The notes beneath the pieces were generated by a model. It ran no database searches. It was given only the letters and a program-made list of their open reading frames with translations, and had not been told where the DNA came from. Source: Propionibacteriaceae bacterium (GTDB lineage Bacteria > Actinomycetota > Actinomycetes > Propionibacteriales > Propionibacteriaceae). From it: a stretch of DNA of 8,713 nucleotides. The position numbers were made by a program, and so were the translations under genes. Each line of letters begins with the position of its first letter. The stretch's first letter is position 1. The DNA is taken from assembly GCA_031287505.1 (NCBI GenBank), contig JAITSW010000204.1, positions 1 to 8,713 on the forward strand, in the 5' to 3' direction. Below are positions 6,506 to 8,713 of the stretch, piece after piece.

Positions 6506-8104
6506 CTAACCGGGGTTGTTTTGCCTAAGCAGCTTGGCAAGCTCGTCTGGGATTTCGAAGTCTGAAGCTCCGGGAGCCCCGCCGGGCAAGCCAAAACTCC
6601 CCAGGCCTGGCATTTGCGGGCCACCGCCAAGATTTGGAAGGCCTCCAAGATTGGGCAGACCCGCAGTGGCCGGCGCCGCTGGCCCAGTAGGTATCGGGGC
6701 AGGAGTTGCAGCGCGTTTTGCCGGATTTCCAGAAACCTTGTGGCCAGCTTTGGCCTTCTTCTTAGGAGCTTGTTTAGCCGCTGGACGCCGCATGCCGGGG
6801 ATTTGCGCCCCAAGCGCGCCCATCTGCTTTTTTGCCTCAAAGAACCGCGCTACCAGGGAATTCACCTGCGAGACGGTAGTGCCAGAGCCCTTGGCAATAC
6901 GCGCCCGCCTCGAGCCGTCCAACAGCTTGGGATTAGCCCGCTCAATAGGGGTCATGGACTGGATGATTGCCAACTGTCGGTCGATGTCGCGCTCGTCGAT
7001 ATTCTCGATCTGGCTCTTCATCTGCCCCATGCCCGGCATCATGCCCAAGATCTTCGACATCGGGCCCATCTTGCGGATAGCTTGGAGCTGTTGCAAGAAA
7101 TCGTCCAAGCCGAATCCGTCACCAGATAAAAGCTTCTGGGCAGCGCGCTGCGACTCTTTCATGTCGAACGTTCGCTGCGCTTGCTCGATCAAAGTGAGCA
7201 GGTCGCCCATGTCGAGGATCCGGCTGGCCATCCGATCTGGGTGGAAGGGCTCAAAGTCGTCCAAACCCTCGCCAGTGGAGGCGAACATGATCGGCTTGCC
7301 GGTCACCGATGCGATTGAAAGTGCGGCACCACCGCGGGCATCGCCGTCCAGCTTAGAGAGGACGACAGCGTCAAAGCCGACACCCCGCTCGAAGGCTTTA
7401 GCCGTATTGACAGCATCTTGGCCGATCATGGCGTCAACGACGAAGAGGGTTTCCGTGGGCTGTACGGCATCACGGATACCTTCGGCCTGGCGCATCAACT
7501 CTTGATCCACGCCCAACCGGCCGGCGGTATCGACGACGACTACGTCGTAAAGCTTGGCCTTGGCAAAATCTATGGCATCTTTGGCCACTTTAATTGGGTC
7601 GCCGACGCCGTTACCCGGCTCGGGGGCAAAGACGTGAACTCCGGCCCGCTCCCCCACGACCTGCAATTGGGTGACGGCATTTGGACGCTGTAGGTCAGCG
7701 GCCACCAAAAGCGGTGAACGCCCCTGATCGCGGAGCCACTTGCCCAGCTTGCCAGCCAGCGTCGTCTTGCCAGAACCCTGTAGGCCAGCCAACATGATGA
7801 CGGTCGGCGGGTTTTTGGCAAACTGCAGCTGCCGCTGCTCGCCGCCCAAAATGGCGATCAACTCATCGTTGACGATCTTGATGATCTGCTGGCCGGCATT
7901 TAGAGCTTGGTGAATCTCCAGACCGGCAGCCCGCGATCGCACGGCGGCGATGAACTCTTTGACAACCTCAAGGTTTACGTCGGCTTCAAGCAGGGCAAGA
8001 CGAATATCTCGCAGAGTGACGTTGAGATCATGTTCGCTTAGTCGAGTCTTGCCGCGTAGATTCTTGAACGCGGCGCTCAGCCGCTCTTGCAGGCTATCAA
8101 ACAA
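6506..8104 (-). CDS. ffh: Signal recognition particle GTPase Ffh (SRP54)
   Basis: Protein part of the signal recognition particle: binds 4.5S/SRP RNA and hydrophobic signal sequences on nascent chains and docks them to FtsY. Domains in order over 532 residues: N helical bundle (about 1-95); GTPase G domain with the P-loop GLQGSGKT at 107-114, DLQRPNAVTQL at 137-147, DTAGRLGVD at 192-200 and SKLDGDARGG at 250-259; methionine-rich M domain from about 300 with MGPMSKILGMMPGMGQM at 346-362 (signal-binding finger loop) and the SRP-RNA motif SRRARIAKGSG at 398-408. A tail of about 90 residues follows: a basic patch (440-464), then a Pro/Gly-rich stretch with a repeated GLPNLG unit, ending in a conserved-looking acidic/basic helix (515-527). 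The start is TTG 8104 behind perfect AGGAGG, giving the standard MFDSLQERL. Confidence 0.97.
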   Translation of the reverse strand: MFDSLQERLSAAFKNLRGKTRLSEHDLNVTLRDIRLALLEADVNLEVVKEFIAAVRSRAAGLEIHQALNAGQQIIKIVNDELIAILGGEQRQLQFAKNPPTVIMLAGLQGSGKTTLAGKLGKWLRDQGRSPLLVAADLQRPNAVTQLQVVGERAGVHVFAPEPGNGVGDPIKVAKDAIDFAKAKLYDVVVVDTAGRLGVDQELMRQAEGIRDAVQPTETLFVVDAMIGQDAVNTAKAFERGVGFDAVVLSKLDGDARGGAALSIASVTGKPIMFASTGEGLDDFEPFHPDRMASRILDMGDLLTLIEQAQRTFDMKESQRAAQKLLSGDGFGLDDFLQQLQAIRKMGPMSKILGMMPGMGQMKSQIENIDERDIDRQLAIIQSMTPIERANPKLLDGSRRARIAKGSGTTVSQVNSLVARFFEAKKQMGALGAQIPGMRRPAAKQAPKKKAKAGHKVSGNPAKRAATPAPIPTGPAAPATAGLPNLGGLPNLGGGPQMPGLGSFGLPGGAPGASDFEIPDELAKLLRQNNPG

Positions 8105-8111
8105 TTGGGTA

Positions 8112-8117
8112 CCTCCT
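8112..8117 (-). promoter_or_regulatory. ffh: Consensus ribosome binding site that fixes the TTG start of ffh
   Basis: AGGAGG (8117 to 8112) stands 7 nt before TTG 8104. There is no ATG or GTG in frame that would give the MFDSLQERL N-terminus, so this strong site settles the rare start codon. Confidence 0.85.
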
Positions 8118-8128
8118 GGCGCGGGACT

Positions 8129-8134
8129 ATCCTA
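8129..8134 (-). promoter_or_regulatory. ffh: Possible -10 element of an ffh promoter
   Basis: TAGGAT (8134 to 8129) fits the actinobacterial TAnnnT pattern and lies 24 nt before the ffh start codon; a start of transcription near 8122 would leave a short leader that still holds the ribosome binding site. The -35 region is weak (GCCTTG at 17 bp). The 114-nt gap after ftsY makes a separate promoter reasonable. Confidence 0.35.
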
Positions 8135-8218
8135 CCGGGCAGTTAGAAGAACAAGGCATTTCTCGCTTCGCCCGTCAAGACACCCTTCTTCTTGCAAGTC
8201 AAATGAACTACCGCGCCC

Positions 8219-8713
8219 CTATGAGAGAAGTGCGTCTACAAATTCTTTGGCATTGAAAGGTAGTAGGTCATCGGGCCCCTCCCCGAGGCCAACCAGCTTG
8301 ACGGGGACGCCCAGCTCTTGCTGCACGCGGAAAACGATGCCGCCCTTGGCAGAGCCGTCCAGCTTGCTCAACACGATGCCGGTTACCTCCACCACCTCGG
8401 CAAAGACCTTGGCTTGGGCGAGGCCATTTTGGCCAGTTGTGGCATCGAGTACCAGCAAGACCTCGGTGATGGGGGCTTTGCGCTCGATGACGCGTTTGAT
8501 CTTGCCCAATTCGTCCATCAAGCCGGTCTTGGTGTGGAGGCGGCCTGCGGTGTCAACCAGGACGGCATCCACTCCATCGGCAATACCTTTGTCGACGGCT
8601 TCGAAAGCCACCGAGGCCGGGTCGCCTCCTTCTGGGCCTCGGACGGTGGGGACACCCACTCGTGAGCCCCAGGTCTCAAGTTGGTCGGCGGCGGCGGCGC
8701 GGAAGGTATCGGC
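8219..8713 (-). CDS. ftsY: Signal recognition particle receptor FtsY (C-terminal part, cut by window edge)
   Basis: SRP receptor GTPase that docks Ffh-ribosome complexes at the membrane translocon. The visible 164 codons cover the second half of the G domain. At the right edge the frame reads ADTFRAAAADQLETWGSR, the FtsY G2 region; then DTAGRLHTK at visible residues 54-62 (G3), SKLDGSAKGG at 116-125 (G4 and following), and GLGEGPDDLLPF at 142-153, the C-terminal closing motif typical of FtsY. It stops with TAG at 8221-8219. The P-loop and any N-terminal acidic A domain lie beyond the edge. The GTG at 8659 is internal, not a start. It lies 114 nt upstream of ffh on the same strand; I see no clear terminator in the gap. 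Confidence 0.96.
   Translation of the reverse strand, partial: ADTFRAAAADQLETWGSRVGVPTVRGPEGGDPASVAFEAVDKGIADGVDAVLVDTAGRLHTKTGLMDELGKIKRVIERKAPITEVLLVLDATTGQNGLAQAKVFAEVVEVTGIVLSKLDGSAKGGIVFRVQQELGVPVKLVGLGEGPDDLLPFNAKEFVDALLS

Noticed and set aside
6516..7505. 329-codon open frame on the plus strand
   Set aside because: It lies wholly antisense to the well-supported ffh gene; its composition (Ser/Pro/Arg/Ala-rich, no domain) is that of a shadow frame.
1..8713. Mobile elements, CRISPR arrays, tRNA/rRNA genes, defence or secondary-metabolism genes
   Set aside because: None seen: nearly all the sequence is taken up by recognisable core genes, and the gaps are all under 250 nt.

Overview
The window is a housekeeping stretch of an actinobacterial (Actinomycetota) chromosome. 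Every gene I can support lies on the minus strand, so the biological reading order runs from high to low coordinates. The actinobacterial assignment rests on the protein features (bS16 with a long acidic C-terminal tail, Ffh with a Pro/Gly-rich tail, SdhA of about 666 residues paired with a single five-helix SdhC), on GTG/TTG start codons, on moderately GC-rich DNA, and on the order ftsY - ffh - amidohydrolase - rpsP - KH protein - rimM - trmD, which resembles the M. tuberculosis neighbourhood as I recall it. I cannot name genus or species.

Layout, 5' to 3' on the minus strand. (1) 8713-8219 is the C-terminal part of ftsY, the SRP receptor, cut by the window edge. (2) 8104-6506 is ffh, the SRP GTPase, starting at TTG behind a perfect AGGAGG. 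(3) 6493-5384 is a metal-dependent amidohydrolase of unknown substrate, 12 nt after ffh. (4) After a 239-nt spacer rich in inverted repeats come rpsP (5144-4698) and the KH-domain RNA-binding protein khpA (4695-4447), ended by a very clear intrinsic terminator (4435-4395). (5) rimM (4293-3787) and trmD (3784-3071) form a two-gene unit. (6) After a 178-nt spacer comes the succinate dehydrogenase operon sdhC (2892-2191), sdhA (2185-185), sdhB (188 to the edge, 62 codons visible).

Functionally, the first part joins co-translational protein targeting (FtsY, Ffh) to ribosome and tRNA biogenesis (bS16, KhpA, RimM, TrmD); the last part is complex II of the respiratory chain/TCA cycle, of the di-heme cytochrome b type normally coupled to menaquinone. 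I see no mobile element, CRISPR array, tRNA or rRNA. I did not find a new multi-gene system. The points most worth a second look are a Glu at the position of the TrmD catalytic Asp, the terminator that splits rpsP-khpA from rimM-trmD, the structured rpsP leader, and the uncharacterised amidohydrolase tied to ffh.
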